DNA from: Nocardia altamirensis NBRC 108246
GTDB taxonomy: Bacteria > Actinomycetota > Actinomycetes > Mycobacteriales > Mycobacteriaceae
Assembly (NCBI RefSeq): GCF_001612685.1
Contig: NZ_BDAY01000005.1
Span: 186,001-250,000 of the forward strand
Length of the DNA: 64,000 bases
Reading direction: 5' to 3'
A model generated the notes under the pieces. The model was not told where the DNA came from and did not search any database. It saw only the letters and a program-made list of their open reading frames with translations. Made by a program: the position numbers and the translations under genes. Shown piece after piece: positions 45,594 to 54,988 of this stretch (positions are counted from its first letter, which is position 1; every line of letters starts with the position of its first letter).

Positions 45594-46532
45594 CTAACTC
45601 GAGATCGCGTGCCACCAGTCCTGCGCCAGGTGCCCTTTGGCCACGAGGACCGAGGGCCCCCGCAACCGGGCAGCACCACTCGCGATGCCGACGGTGACTT
45701 CGCCACCCGGAATACGAACGCGCACTTCACCACTGTCGGTGGCGAGGTCGAAACCCGTGCCCGCCAAGGCCGCTGCCGCCGCGGCAACGGTTCCTGTTCC
45801 GCAGGAACGGGTTTCGCCGACGCCGCGCTCGTACACCCGCATATCGACGGCGCCGTCGGCGTCGAGCGCGGTCACGATCTCCACGTTGACGCCGTGCGGG
45901 AACAGATCCGGGTCGTAGCCGGGCGGCACGGTCAGGTCGAGCTTGGCGAGCCCTTCCGCGGAAAGCCCAGGGTCGACGCAGGCCAGATGCGGGTTGCCGA
46001 CGTCGATGCCGAGGCCGGAGTAGGCCCACCCCGCAACGGTCGCCGTCGATTCGCCGAGCTGACGGACCTGGCCCATGTCGACGGTGACGTCACCGTCGAC
46101 CGCGGTCGCGGCGTGCACCTTGACCGGTCGAGCGCCTGCCCTGCTGCCGACAACGAACTCGGCGACCGCCCCGGACCCCGCGCGACTGCCGACAACGAAC
46201 TCGTCGCTGGTCTCCAGCCCGGACGCCACCAGGTAATGCGCGAACACCCGAACCCCGTTGCCGCACATCTCGGCGATGGACCCATCGGCGTTGCGGTAGT
46301 CCATGAACCAGTCGTCGGCAGCCACCCCCGCCGGAATGTCCGCGAGCACCCCCGCAGCCTGCAACGCACCGGCTCGCGCCACCCGAAGCACCCCGTCGGC
46401 GCCGAGTCCGCGCTGCCGGTCGCACAGCGCGCTGACCCGTTCCGGCGTCAGGTCGAGGCGCACCTCGAGGTCGGGCAGCACCACGAAATCGTTCTGGGTG
46501 CCGTGGCCCTTGGCGAACTCGATATCCGACAC
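45594..46532 (-). CDS. dapF: Diaminopimelate epimerase DapF
   Basis: 312 residues from GTG 46532. Catalytic Cys pair: MCGNGVRV and SCGTGTVAA. It converts LL- to meso-diaminopimelate for lysine and peptidoglycan synthesis in the cytoplasm. The segment EFVVGSRAG occurs twice, 14 residues apart, mirrored in DNA by an 18-base direct repeat (46144-46161 and 46186-46203); this in-frame duplication sits in a loop after the first catalytic motif. The enzyme is longer than the usual 270-290. Gene order miaA-side to hflX matches mycobacteria. Confidence 0.95.
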   Translation of the reverse strand: MSDIEFAKGHGTQNDFVVLPDLEVRLDLTPERVSALCDRQRGLGADGVLRVARAGALQAAGVLADIPAGVAADDWFMDYRNADGSIAEMCGNGVRVFAHYLVASGLETSDEFVVGSRAGSGAVAEFVVGSRAGARPVKVHAATAVDGDVTVDMGQVRQLGESTATVAGWAYSGLGIDVGNPHLACVDPGLSAEGLAKLDLTVPPGYDPDLFPHGVNVEIVTALDADGAVDMRVYERGVGETRSCGTGTVAAAAAALAGTGFDLATDSGEVRVRIPGGEVTVGIASGAARLRGPSVLVAKGHLAQDWWHAISS

Positions 46533-46557
46533 GTGCGTGTTTCTCCCTACTCGGTTG

Positions 46558-47394
46558 TCACTTGGCAAACGTCCGGCGCTGCCGGGAAATTTCGTACAGC
46601 GCGACGGCCGCCGCTGACGGCGCGCCGAGCGAGCTCGCGGTGCCGCCCATCGGGATGTGCACCATGTCGTCGCACGCCTGCTGCCAGGCGGCGCTCATTC
46701 CGCTGGTTTCGTTGCCGACGACGAGGATCGTCGCCTCGGTGAAGTCGTAGTCGTAGGCCGCGCGCGGACCGTGCTCGTCGGTGCCGACGATCCGCGTCGG
46801 AATTCCCCGCCGCACCTGCCGATCCCGGAATTCGATCACCTGCGCTGGCCCGGCCGCGCGCAGCACCGGCATGGCGAACAGCGATCCCGTCGACGCGCGC
46901 ACCGCCTGCGGGTCGTACTGGTCGGCCCCGTGTCCGGTGACGATCACGCCGCCGGCGCCGAACGCGTCGGCCGAACGGATCAGCGTGCCGAGGTTGCCCG
47001 GCGAATTCGGTCGGTCGAACACCACGACAACGGGCGCGTCCTCGCCGGGCTCCCCCGGCGCGAAGGTGTCGAGCTCGTCCTGCCGCGACACCGCCACGGC
47101 CACCACTTCCGGTATGCCGCCTGCCTTTTCGCCGAGTTCGGCCATCAATTCCGGCACCAGGCCGACCTGCGGAACGTCGCTCGCATCCAGCAGTTCCCTG
47201 GCCCAGCTCGACAGGTCGGGAGTGCCGAGGCGATAGAGCAGCGTCTCCAATGGCCAGTCGTTGGCGACCGCCTGACTGATCGGCCGGACGCCCTGCACGA
47301 GGAAGCGTCCGTCGCGGTGACGTTTGGTCCGATTGTTCAGATATGCCTGCCACACCTGCACGGAGGCGTTGCGAGTGCTCACACGTCGGGTCAC
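46558..47394 (-). CDS. SpoU/TrmH-family RNA 2'-O-methyltransferase
   Basis: 278 residues. An N-terminal substrate-binding domain (residues 1-120, [13 protein letters not shown]) is followed by the SPOUT methyltransferase domain: motif 1 [17 protein letters not shown], motif 2 [10 protein letters not shown], motif 3 [20 protein letters not shown]. The usual motif 3 reads S-L-N-V-S; here S-L-G-A-P-S, so the Asn that helps close the AdoMet-binding knot is Gly. It probably methylates rRNA or tRNA, target unknown, possibly with altered activity. The gap to dapF is 25 bases, and its start overlaps the miaA stop by 4 bases. Confidence 0.88.
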   Translation of the reverse strand: MTRRVSTRNASVQVWQAYLNNRTKRHRDGRFLVQGVRPISQAVANDWPLETLLYRLGTPDLSSWARELLDASDVPQVGLVPELMAELGEKAGGIPEVVAVAVSRQDELDTFAPGEPGEDAPVVVVFDRPNSPGNLGTLIRSADAFGAGGVIVTGHGADQYDPQAVRASTGSLFAMPVLRAAGPAQVIEFRDRQVRRGIPTRIVGTDEHGPRAAYDYDFTEATILVVGNETSGMSAAWQQACDDMVHIPMGGTASSLGAPSAAAVALYEISRQRRTFAK

Positions 47395-48320
47395 TGGGGA
47401 CTCCGTTCCTTCTCATCGAGCAAGGCGAGCGCGGTCGGCACCAGATCGGCGGCGGCGCCGTCCACCCAGCGCACCCGTGGATCGCGGCGGAACCACGAGC
47501 GCTGCCGTCGGACGTAGCGCCGAGTGCCGATCAGGGTGCGTTCCCGCGCGTGCTCAAAGTCATATTCGTTGTCCAGGTAGGCGAGGACTTGTGCGTAACC
47601 GATGGCACGCCGGGCCGTGACGCCGTCGCGCAGACCGAGTTCGATCAGGGCGCGCACTTCGTCGACGAGCCCTTGTTCGAACATCAGCTCGGTGCGCAGT
47701 TCGATCCGTTCGTCGAGTTCGGTTGTCTCGCGGTCGACCCCAATGATGACGGTTCCCCAACGCGGCGTACCGATTTCGGGCGCCGAAGCGGCGAACGGTT
47801 TTCCGGTGAGTTCGACGACCTCGAGTGCGCGCACCATTCGCCTGCCGTCGGTGGGCAGGATGGTGGCCGCGGCAGCAGGGTCGGCCTGCCGCAGTGCCGC
47901 GTGCACCGCGTCGACACCGCCGTCGGCGAGCACCGCCTCCCAGCGCGCACGCACGCCAGGATCGGTGGCCGGGAACGCCCATTCGTCCAGCAGCGCTTGG
48001 ACATACATCATCGAGCCGCCGACGATCACCGGCACCCGACCGCGCGCCATGATCGCCTCGACGTCGGCGCTCGCCGCGGCTTGATAGACGGCGACGGTCG
48101 CGGTTTCGGTCACGTCGAGCACATCGAGCTGGTGATGCGGGATGCCGCGCCGCTCGGCGACGGTGAGTTTCGCGGTGCCGACGTCCATGCCGCGGTAGAG
48201 CTGCATCGCGTCGATGTTGACGATCTCGCCGCCGAGCCGTTCGGCCAGGTCGAGGCCGAGGTTCGATTTGCCGGTGGCGGTGGGGCCGACGACGGCGATC
48301 GGGGTGATCGGGTCGGTCAC
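47391..48320 (-). CDS. miaA: tRNA dimethylallyltransferase MiaA
   Basis: 309 residues from GTG 48320, with GGAGG 7 bases upstream and a 4-base overlap (GTGA) with the preceding gene. P-loop [10 protein letters not shown], then [29 protein letters not shown] and the C-terminal [16 protein letters not shown] and [13 protein letters not shown]. It adds the dimethylallyl group to A37 of tRNAs reading UNN codons; MiaB, also in this window, then thiomethylates that base. Confidence 0.96.
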   Translation of the reverse strand: MTDPITPIAVVGPTATGKSNLGLDLAERLGGEIVNIDAMQLYRGMDVGTAKLTVAERRGIPHHQLDVLDVTETATVAVYQAAASADVEAIMARGRVPVIVGGSMMYVQALLDEWAFPATDPGVRARWEAVLADGGVDAVHAALRQADPAAAATILPTDGRRMVRALEVVELTGKPFAASAPEIGTPRWGTVIIGVDRETTELDERIELRTELMFEQGLVDEVRALIELGLRDGVTARRAIGYAQVLAYLDNEYDFEHARERTLIGTRRYVRRQRSWFRRDPRVRWVDGAAADLVPTALALLDEKERSPQ

Positions 48321-49069
48321 GACTGCGCCTCCGCGGCCCGCCACAGGCCTACGTGATAGCCGACGCCGAATGGTGCGGCCTGGTACCGGGTCTCGACGAT
48401 CGGATCGGCATCGAACAACCCCGTCAGCACTTGATACGCGGCTCGGCCGGACAGCACAAGCTCGGCGCACAGCACCGGGTTGAGCGCGCGCAGTCCGGCG
48501 AGATCACCGGTGCGCAGCATCCGATCGAGGTCCGCTTGCACCGCCTCGGCGCGCTCGTCCAGGTAGCCGGGCGCCTTCAGCGTCAGGGTCGCGGCGCCGT
48601 CGGCGATCACCAGCACACCGTGCCGCGCGTCCGAACCATCCGCCTCGGCACGAAGTTTCATGCCGAGCGCGCGGCAATCGTCCGGATCGGTGTCCTCGGC
48701 AACAATGTGGACATCGGCGGCAATGGCCGGCGCGACCTGTTCTCGCAACCATCCAGCGATCAGCACGGGCAACGGAAGTCGCGGATCCGGCGCCGCCGAC
48801 GCGGTCGCGGACAGCGCCACCCGCACATCGGCGCCGAACCCACGGAACGTACCGACCGTTCCCGGCCCGAATGCCTGGTCGGCGGCGCCGACACCGACGA
48901 CCGTCCACCGGTCTGTCACCGCGGCCATGGCGGTCGCGGCGGCAACCACCTCGGCCCGCAACGCCACCCGTGGATCGACCTGATGACCGGGGATCGGGCC
49001 GGTCGCGCCGCCGCAGAGCTCGGGCACCAGGATCGGTGGCGACGGGACCAGCGCGGCAATCGAGAACAC
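48317..49069 (-). CDS. LigB/MEMO-like class III extradiol dioxygenase-family protein (Rv2728c-like)
   Basis: 250 residues from GTG 49069; the ribosome site is weak and the frame stays open upstream. It starts [21 protein letters not shown], a family hallmark, and has [22 protein letters not shown] and a C-terminal [10 protein letters not shown]. In Mycobacterium tuberculosis Rv2728c lies in the same place beside miaA. Catalytic activity of this subfamily has not been shown to my knowledge; the usual iron ligands are not obvious here. Translation is coupled to miaA. Confidence 0.75.
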   Translation of the reverse strand: MFSIAALVPSPPILVPELCGGATGPIPGHQVDPRVALRAEVVAAATAMAAVTDRWTVVGVGAADQAFGPGTVGTFRGFGADVRVALSATASAAPDPRLPLPVLIAGWLREQVAPAIAADVHIVAEDTDPDDCRALGMKLRAEADGSDARHGVLVIADGAATLTLKAPGYLDERAEAVQADLDRMLRTGDLAGLRALNPVLCAELVLSGRAAYQVLTGLFDADPIVETRYQAAPFGVGYHVGLWRAAEAQS

Positions 49070-49322
49070 GTCGTAACCGTATCTGTTGCCCCGACCGCCG
49101 CTGTGCACCGCGGGTAGCGGCCCGGCTTCGAGTGTCTCTGCCGCAAAGGTGGTCGGGATTGATACTGTTCGAAGAGCTACAACCCAGGTCATCAGGGGTT
49201 GCAATCCCGTGATTCCTCCGAGTGAAGGCGTGGGTCGATGGTCACAAGGGCTCGGACCGGGTTCAATGGGATGAGCTAGAGCGTAACCAGGCAGCCGTGA
49301 CGCGCGGCAGGGACGAGGAGCT

Positions 49323-50690
49323 ATGACCGACAGCAACGGAACCGCGAAAGCCAGCCCCGGCAAGATGCCGCGCTCTTCCGGTGCCCCGAAACCCGGCGGC
49401 TCGATCCAACCCCCCAAGCCGCACGCGACCCCGGGCCCGGCTCAGCAGCACCCGCATCCCGTCGTCGTGCCGACCGTCACCGACCCCAGTGCGTGGGGCC
49501 GCGTCGACGACGACGGCACCGCCTGGGTGAAAACTGCCGAGGGCGAACGTCAGGTCGGCTCCTGGCAGGCGGGCGACGCCACCGAGGGGCTCGCCCACTT
49601 CGGCCGCCGGTTCGACGATTTGGCCACCGAGGTCGCGCTACTCGAAGCCCGCCTCGCCGCGGGCGCGGACGCGCGCAAGACGAAGGCCGCGGCCGTCGCC
49701 CTCGCCGAATCGCTGCCCACCGCCGCCGTCATCGGCGATATCGACGGGCTCGCCAAGCGCCTCGACGCGATCGCCGAACACTCCGAAGAGGCGGCCGCGC
49801 ACGCCAAGGAGGAGAAGGACCGGGCTCGGCACGAGCACACCGAGCGCAAGGAAGCGCTGTGCGCCGAGGCCGAGAAGATCGCCGCCGAATCCACCCAGTG
49901 GAAGTCCGCAGGCGACCGGTTACGCGAGATCCTCGACGAGTGGAAGTCGATCCGCGGCGTCGACCGCAAGGTCGATGACGCGCTGTGGAAGCGGTACTCG
50001 AAGGCGCGCGAGGCGTTCAACCGCAGGCGTGGCGCGCATTTCGCCGAGCTCGACCGGGAACGGGCCGCGGCGAAGACGCGCAAGGAAGAGCTGTGCGTGC
50101 GCGCCGAGGAACTGTCCAGCTCCACCGACTGGGTCGGCACCGCGAGCGTCTTCCGTGATCTGCTCGCCGAGTGGAAGGCCGCGGGCCGGGCGCCGCGCGA
50201 GGCCGACGAGGCGCTGTGGCGGCGCTTCAAGAGCGCGCAGGACGTGTTCTTCGCCGCCCGCAACGCCGCCGTCACCGAGCGGGACGCCGAGTTCGAGCAG
50301 AACGCCACCGCCAAGGAAGAGCTGCTGCACGCCTACGACCACATCGACCCGGCCAACGGCCTGGAAGCCGCCCGCGCGTCTTTGCGTGAGCTGCAGGACA
50401 AGTGGGACGCCATCGGCAAGGTGCCGCGCGAACGCATCCAGGAACTGGAAGGCAAGCTGCGCGCCATCGAGAAGCGGGTCCGCGACGCCGCCGACGACCA
50501 GTGGCGGCGTACCGATCCGGAGGCGATGGCGCGCGCCGCCCAATTCCGTGAGCGGGTAGCGCAATTCGAGGAGCAGGCCGCCAAGGCGCAGGCCGCAGGC
50601 AAGGCTCGAGACGCCGAGAAGGCGCTGGAGCAGGCCAAGCAGTGGCGCGAGTGGGCCGAGGCCGCGGAAGGCGCTGTCACCAACCGCTGA
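49323..50690 (+). CDS. DUF349 domain protein (Rv2731-like)
   Basis: 455 residues. N-terminal 100 residues are Pro-rich and basic, with a conserved [20 protein letters not shown] segment. Then come helical coiled-coil repeats with three DUF349-type units ([60 protein letters not shown]). Very high Lys/Glu/Ala content. DUF349 proteins may bind nucleic acid or form cytoskeletal filaments; the function is not settled. A GAGGAG ribosome site precedes the ATG. Matches Rv2731 in position. Confidence 0.88.
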   Translation: MTDSNGTAKASPGKMPRSSGAPKPGGSIQPPKPHATPGPAQQHPHPVVVPTVTDPSAWGRVDDDGTAWVKTAEGERQVGSWQAGDATEGLAHFGRRFDDLATEVALLEARLAAGADARKTKAAAVALAESLPTAAVIGDIDGLAKRLDAIAEHSEEAAAHAKEEKDRARHEHTERKEALCAEAEKIAAESTQWKSAGDRLREILDEWKSIRGVDRKVDDALWKRYSKAREAFNRRRGAHFAELDRERAAAKTRKEELCVRAEELSSSTDWVGTASVFRDLLAEWKAAGRAPREADEALWRRFKSAQDVFFAARNAAVTERDAEFEQNATAKEELLHAYDHIDPANGLEAARASLRELQDKWDAIGKVPRERIQELEGKLRAIEKRVRDAADDQWRRTDPEAMARAAQFRERVAQFEEQAAKAQAAGKARDAEKALEQAKQWREWAEAAEGAVTNR

Positions 50691-50884
50691 GCGACACCTC
50701 CGGGTACGTCGCGCCTGCCGACCGCGACTCACGGTGTGGCGCAGGGCGAATCAGCGCCGAACGACGTCGCGTTGGCCTCGACGCGGCAGCCGCATCGCGG
50801 GCCAGGACTACCTCTGGCGACCAGTGCGCGGCCGCGCCGAGCGACGCCGCTTCCGCCTAGACGCAGCGGCCTCGCAGGCGAGGA

Positions 50885-51322
50885 CTACGCGGCCAGTGCT
50901 CGGCCATTGCGCCGCTTCGCCATTGAGACCTGGGCGAACATGGTGAGCCCGGATATCAGGAGCGCCGCGAGCGGGAGCAGCGGAATGTAGGACACCCAGA
51001 TGATGGGGTCCGGCAGCGACAGCGCAACGAACGTGACGAGGACGGTCACCAGGAAGGTGACAGCCGACCAACGGTGCAACGGCCGAACCCACGTGGCCCG
51101 GGCACCGGCCGGTGAGCTACTGCTGGACCGCCTGCTCGTCCGATACCACCGCACCAGCAGATAGAGCCCGGAGAAGAAGAGCAGGGCGAGCGGGAGCAAC
51201 GGCACATAGGACACCCATTCCGGCCCCTGCGCAGCCAAGACCACCACGGTGACCACAACCGTCACCGTGAAGATGATCGCCACCCACCGGTGGAACTGCC
51301 GAATCCCCTTGTTCCAGTTCAT
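50885..51322 (-). CDS. Four-span membrane protein made of two similar halves
   Basis: 145 residues from ATG 51322 with AGGAGG upstream. Residues about 9-60 (QFHRWVAIIFTVTVVVTVV and PEWVSYVPLLPLALLFFSGL) are repeated at about 80-135 (PLHRWSAVTFLVTVLVTFVA and WVSYIPLLPLAALLISGL). Each half has two spans and a conserved HRW. An internal duplication is clear. The fold may be related to small heme- or quinone-interacting membrane proteins, but no ligand can be assigned. It is not part of the mycobacterial order here. Confidence 0.8.
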   Translation of the reverse strand: MNWNKGIRQFHRWVAIIFTVTVVVTVVVLAAQGPEWVSYVPLLPLALLFFSGLYLLVRWYRTSRRSSSSSPAGARATWVRPLHRWSAVTFLVTVLVTFVALSLPDPIIWVSYIPLLPLAALLISGLTMFAQVSMAKRRNGRALAA

Positions 51323-51461
51323 GCGTCCTCCTTGTGAAATACGAGCAACCCGGCGATCTGCCGGACGTATATCAGCGACGCAAACGCTAGCGAAAGCTCT
51401 GTGACCAGCGCTTCTCGATTCCTGATCGGTTCTGGTGATCCTATTCCGCAGCTCCGTCCGA

Positions 51462-51773
51462 TCAGCTGTTCCGTGAGACATCAGGCTTCATCCGCCCGGC
51501 GTCGATCAGTGTCTGTCGGGCCGCCGCCTTGTACGGACACTGGTCGGCGCGGCATTCTTTGTGCAGTTGCATCGCCGCGTGCGCTTCCGAGATGCCGAGT
51601 GGGCGGTCCGGCGCTTCGTGCGGCCACACAGTATGCGGCGCTACGGCATCGGATAGCTCGGCGCGAACCTGCTGGCGTCGACGCTCGGCTCGCCACTCTT
51701 CTTGGATACGGTCGACGATAGCTTGTACCGACGTGTCATCGGCTTCGGCCTCGCGCCACCAGTTGAACCCCAC
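51462..51773 (-). CDS. Small hypothetical protein with Cys-x4-Cys motif
   Basis: 103 residues from GTG 51773: GFNWWREAEADDTSVQAIVD, a basic helix, HAAMQLHKECRADQCPYKAA near the end. The C-x4-C with nearby His may bind zinc or simply be conserved in this genus. It lies on the strand opposite the following HTH gene and about 300 bases from it. Function unknown. Confidence 0.65.
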   Translation of the reverse strand: MGFNWWREAEADDTSVQAIVDRIQEEWRAERRRQQVRAELSDAVAPHTVWPHEAPDRPLGISEAHAAMQLHKECRADQCPYKAAARQTLIDAGRMKPDVSRNS

Positions 51774-52077
51774 GGTGTTTCACCCCTGCCATGTATTCCA
51801 ATGTTTGGATGCACACCACCCGGCAGGGTCATTTCACCGCCAGCGGCTCACTGCCGACGATGCGCCTGAATCGAGAGAAGGTAGGCGCGCCCGCCGGGTG
51901 GGTGCTGAGTCCCAGCTTCGCAATCGGGCTGCCGCCGGACACCTGCTCTGCGGGTTGCCATTCGCCAGGTTTCTGGGTGTCTTGACCTGCGTATTTGCTC
52001 GAGTAGTCCGATATTGCCCAGCAGGATGGGTAAGTTCGGAGAACTCGCTGGTGTCCGCAGGCGCAGAGGGGGTGCAC
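51774..52077. other. 304-base intergenic region upstream of the HTH-PRTase-like gene
   Basis: No convincing gene. A TTGACC (51983-51988) with TAGTCC 16 bases on could be the promoter of the rightward two-gene unit. I see no palindrome or repeat of note. Confidence 0.4.
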
Positions 52078-53199
52078 GTGGCAGTTCAACCGCGTCCGTT
52101 GAGTCCCCAGGCGCGTGGCCGCGAGATGGCCGCCGTGGGCAAGAAGCTGTGGACCGAGCTGGGGTCAGTGACACGCGCGGCGACCGAGCTACAGGCTCGG
52201 TATCCAGATGTGCCCAGTTTGCAGGCTTTCCGGTACGCGGCCGGCTTATCGCAGGACCTTGCGGCTGAGCGCTACAACGAAATCACAGGGAACCAGACTT
52301 GCCTCGGTGGCACATCGATCAATGCGTGGGAAACGTGGGCGCGCGGACGTGGGCAGGGATCTCCGCCGTCGTTGTCGAGCGTGTTGATCCTCTGTGCGGC
52401 CTACGGCCGTGGCCCGCTCGGGGTGGCGGAGGAGTATGTTTCGCCGACCGAGCTGATTGCTGAGGCCTACGAACGTCTTCCGATCGAGGACCAGCTCTCG
52501 CTCAAGCAGTTCACAGCCAAGAGGGGCACTCGCACGGCGACCAAGGCCCAGCAGTCGACGCAGGGGAACGTATCGGTGTCCGAGGAGACGACGCCGCAGG
52601 TGGGCGCAGAGTTCACTCTCTCCGCCCCGACCGTGGAGTACGGCAACTCCGACATCCTCGTTTGCACCTTGCCGAATCCGGTGCCCGGTCAGTTACTCGA
52701 CTTGAGTTGGGAAACCTTCGGATTCGGCATCGAACGACTGTCGCAGCAAGTCAAGAACGTCGGCAAGCGCCTGGACGTAGATGTGTGCTTCGGAGTGAAC
52801 GAGGCCGGTCTCGTGATGGCCGCATTCCTTGCCTCGGCCCGGTTCTCCCGCTGCAAGATAGGTTATCTGCGGTGCAACAAAGTGCGCGACGGCATCGATC
52901 TGGATCGCGCGTCATTCTTCCCTGATACCAGAAGTGCACCGACCATTTTCATCTGCGACTTCGAAGTGAAGCACGCCGATGTCGTCGGTTACCTTGCCCA
53001 CGAGATTCGGGTGCGATATCCGAAAGCTGAGCTGTATTTCGCCGTGTTCGGCGCCATGACCAAAGGTCGTGACCTGAGAGTGGGCAGTTTCGACGATCTG
53101 ACCGGGGCAACGATCATGCGTGCGGCTGGATTCGAGGCTATCTTCCTTGCCGCTACGATGAGTCCTCCCGGTATCGAACCTCCGCTCGAGTTGCGATGA
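52078..53199 (+). CDS. HTH regulator with C-terminal phosphoribosyltransferase-like domain
   Basis: 373 residues from GTG 52078, with GAGGG upstream; the frame is open further 5' but without a ribosome site. The N-terminal part (residues about 10-130) resembles HTH proteins of the Streptomyces plasmid-regulator kind (FRYAAGLSQDLAAERYNEIT, INAWETWARGRG). The C-terminal 200 residues have the layout of a PRTase fold: DVDVCFGVNEAGLVMAAFLA, then APTIFICDFEVKHADVVGYL in the place of the PRPP loop and KAELYFAVFGAM. The PRPP motif itself is degenerate, so it may bind a nucleotide or sugar phosphate as a sensor. It is followed after 22 bases by an IMPase-family gene, probably as one operon. Confidence 0.65.
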   Translation: MAVQPRPLSPQARGREMAAVGKKLWTELGSVTRAATELQARYPDVPSLQAFRYAAGLSQDLAAERYNEITGNQTCLGGTSINAWETWARGRGQGSPPSLSSVLILCAAYGRGPLGVAEEYVSPTELIAEAYERLPIEDQLSLKQFTAKRGTRTATKAQQSTQGNVSVSEETTPQVGAEFTLSAPTVEYGNSDILVCTLPNPVPGQLLDLSWETFGFGIERLSQQVKNVGKRLDVDVCFGVNEAGLVMAAFLASARFSRCKIGYLRCNKVRDGIDLDRASFFPDTRSAPTIFICDFEVKHADVVGYLAHEIRVRYPKAELYFAVFGAMTKGRDLRVGSFDDLTGATIMRAAGFEAIFLAATMSPPGIEPPLELR

Positions 53200-53221
53200 C
53201 GTACACAGAGGCGATGACTCG

Positions 53222-54154
53222 ATGAGCAGTCCAGGATCGGCCACAGATCTCGCCCGATGCATCGTAGGGGCGGTGCAGCTGATGATCGAAGAGATCCGGC
53301 CGCGACTGATAGACGCCGCACTGACCGGACATCGGGCCGAAAACGAGAACACTCGACACGCCGACAACTTCTTGTCCGAGTATGACCTGTGGATGCATGA
53401 TCGCTACAAAACGGTACTGGCAGAACATATTCCGTCGTTTGTCTACGCGTCGGAAGAGGCCGATCCGGAGGTCATCGGGGACGAGACCGACCCCGATCTG
53501 TGCATCCTTGTCGATCCCTTGGATACCAGCGAACTAGCCGTACGCGGACTGTGCGGCTATACGCACGTTCTTGTGTACTCACGTGCTCTGGCTCGCCCTC
53601 TCGCGGCTGTGGTCGGTGACATTTTCCATCACATCCAGATCTATTCTGCGGCGCGCGATAACAATGGCGATGATCGCGCTTCCATCACCACCGCCGACGG
53701 CCGTGAACAAATTCTTGACAGCCCCTCGGGCGCAACACTTTCCGACGCGCTGGTCACCAACTACCTGATGCGACCCGAGCAGCGATTCCAACCGCTTGCC
53801 AGGCAACAGCGGTTCATCGAAGCGCTCAGCGCTCCGTCTCGTGACGGAAAGGCGCGGGGCCGTATCGGTGTCGACTTCGGGTCGATCGGACTGTGCCATG
53901 TTGCCGCCGGATTCTCCGATGCCATGGTCGAGTTCGCCAAGGGATTCGCTATCTGGGACCTATCCCCTGGTCACTACATCCTTCATGCGGCGGGGGGAAT
54001 CGTGACAGATCTCGACGGAGCGTCGATCCCGTTGGACTACAACCTGAACTCATTGCGCGACATCAGGAGCGCAATGGCAAGGCGCCAGAAGTTCATCGCT
54101 GCCGGAAATGCTGCTCTGGCAAACGAAATCCGCGGGACGCTCACTCCGTCATGA
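53222..54154 (+). CDS. Inositol-monophosphatase-superfamily protein
   Basis: 310 residues. The metal-site motifs are recognisable: ASEEAD (Glu78/79), LVDPLDTSELAVRG (Asp98, Asp101) and FAIWDLSPGHYILHAAGG (Asp246). The second motif is normally D-P-x-D-G-T; here D-P-L-D-T-S, so the Gly-Thr pair is changed while both Asp remain. Family members remove phosphate from inositol phosphate, fructose bisphosphate, PAP or histidinol phosphate. Substrate cannot be named. Together with the HTH-PRTase-like gene upstream it forms a two-gene unit inserted between the Rv2731- and Rv2732c-like genes. Confidence 0.8.
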   Translation: MSSPGSATDLARCIVGAVQLMIEEIRPRLIDAALTGHRAENENTRHADNFLSEYDLWMHDRYKTVLAEHIPSFVYASEEADPEVIGDETDPDLCILVDPLDTSELAVRGLCGYTHVLVYSRALARPLAAVVGDIFHHIQIYSAARDNNGDDRASITTADGREQILDSPSGATLSDALVTNYLMRPEQRFQPLARQQRFIEALSAPSRDGKARGRIGVDFGSIGLCHVAAGFSDAMVEFAKGFAIWDLSPGHYILHAAGGIVTDLDGASIPLDYNLNSLRDIRSAMARRQKFIAAGNAALANEIRGTLTPS

Positions 54155-54187
54155 ACGGGTTCGAGTTCGTGGCACAGCGGAGCGGGT

Positions 54188-54940
54188 CTACTCGCCGGTG
54201 AGGCGGCGGCGGTCGCGTTCCTCGGCGGCGGCGGAGGCGTTGCGGCGCTGCTCTTCCGCGGCCAGTTGCAGGGCGGTGCGGCTCCAGACGACGCGAACCC
54301 AGTGGAAGGTCAACACGATGGCGGCGAGGGTGCCGAGGATGAGGCCGATGGCCGGGCCTGCGCCGTGATAGTTGCCGATGCCGGGTGTCTGGCGGTGCCA
54401 GATCGAGAAGACGCCGAACACGCTGGTGATCGCGGTGCCTGCGACGGCGATCCAGGCGAGGAACCAGCGCCGGGTCATCAGCGCCAGCGTCGAGAAGCCG
54501 ACGCCGAAGATCACCAGGAACCAGACGAAGATCCGCGACGGCAGCCCGATGTGCTCCAGCCGGGCGGCGTCGGTGCCGAGCAGCACATCGAAACCGCGGG
54601 CGCCACCCGCGTGCGGCAGCACCAGCGAGAGCAGCAGGACGAACACGGCGCCCGCGACCACCATGGCGCGCACCCCTGGATCGATCTCGCCGGCGATGCG
54701 GCGTTCGACCGCGTCCAGGTCGTCACGGAACTGTTCGAAGTTGCTGCTCTCGACCGCGTTCACGGAACCCTCGTTTCGTTCGGCTTGTTCGTGGTTCGCT
54801 GCACTGCCCGCGTCCACTGTGCCATCTCCGGGTTCGGTCCCTGCGGCCGACCCACTACCGCCGGTAGTAGGTTCGGATGTTTCCGGCTTTTCGCCGTCGG
54901 GCGTGCGGTCCGCGTGCCCGTCGACCGGTCGCTCACTCAT
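54188..54940 (-). CDS. Conserved membrane protein (Rv2732c-like)
   Basis: 250 residues. The N-terminal 90 residues are acidic and disordered (Gly, Glu, Thr, Ser). Then four spans follow: VVAGAVFVLLLSLVLP, FVWFLVIFGVGFSTLAL, WIAVAGTAITSVFGVF and AIGLILGTLAAIVLTF. The C-terminal tail is a charged coiled coil (QLAAEEQRRNASAAAEERDR). In Mycobacterium tuberculosis Rv2732c holds the same place after miaB. Function unknown. It follows miaB by 48 bases and is likely co-transcribed. Confidence 0.82.
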   Translation of the reverse strand: MSERPVDGHADRTPDGEKPETSEPTTGGSGSAAGTEPGDGTVDAGSAANHEQAERNEGSVNAVESSNFEQFRDDLDAVERRIAGEIDPGVRAMVVAGAVFVLLLSLVLPHAGGARGFDVLLGTDAARLEHIGLPSRIFVWFLVIFGVGFSTLALMTRRWFLAWIAVAGTAITSVFGVFSIWHRQTPGIGNYHGAGPAIGLILGTLAAIVLTFHWVRVVWSRTALQLAAEEQRRNASAAAEERDRRRLTGE

Positions 54941-54988
54941 GCCCCCACCTCACTGTGGCTCGAACATCCACGGCCGCAACCGAGTTGG

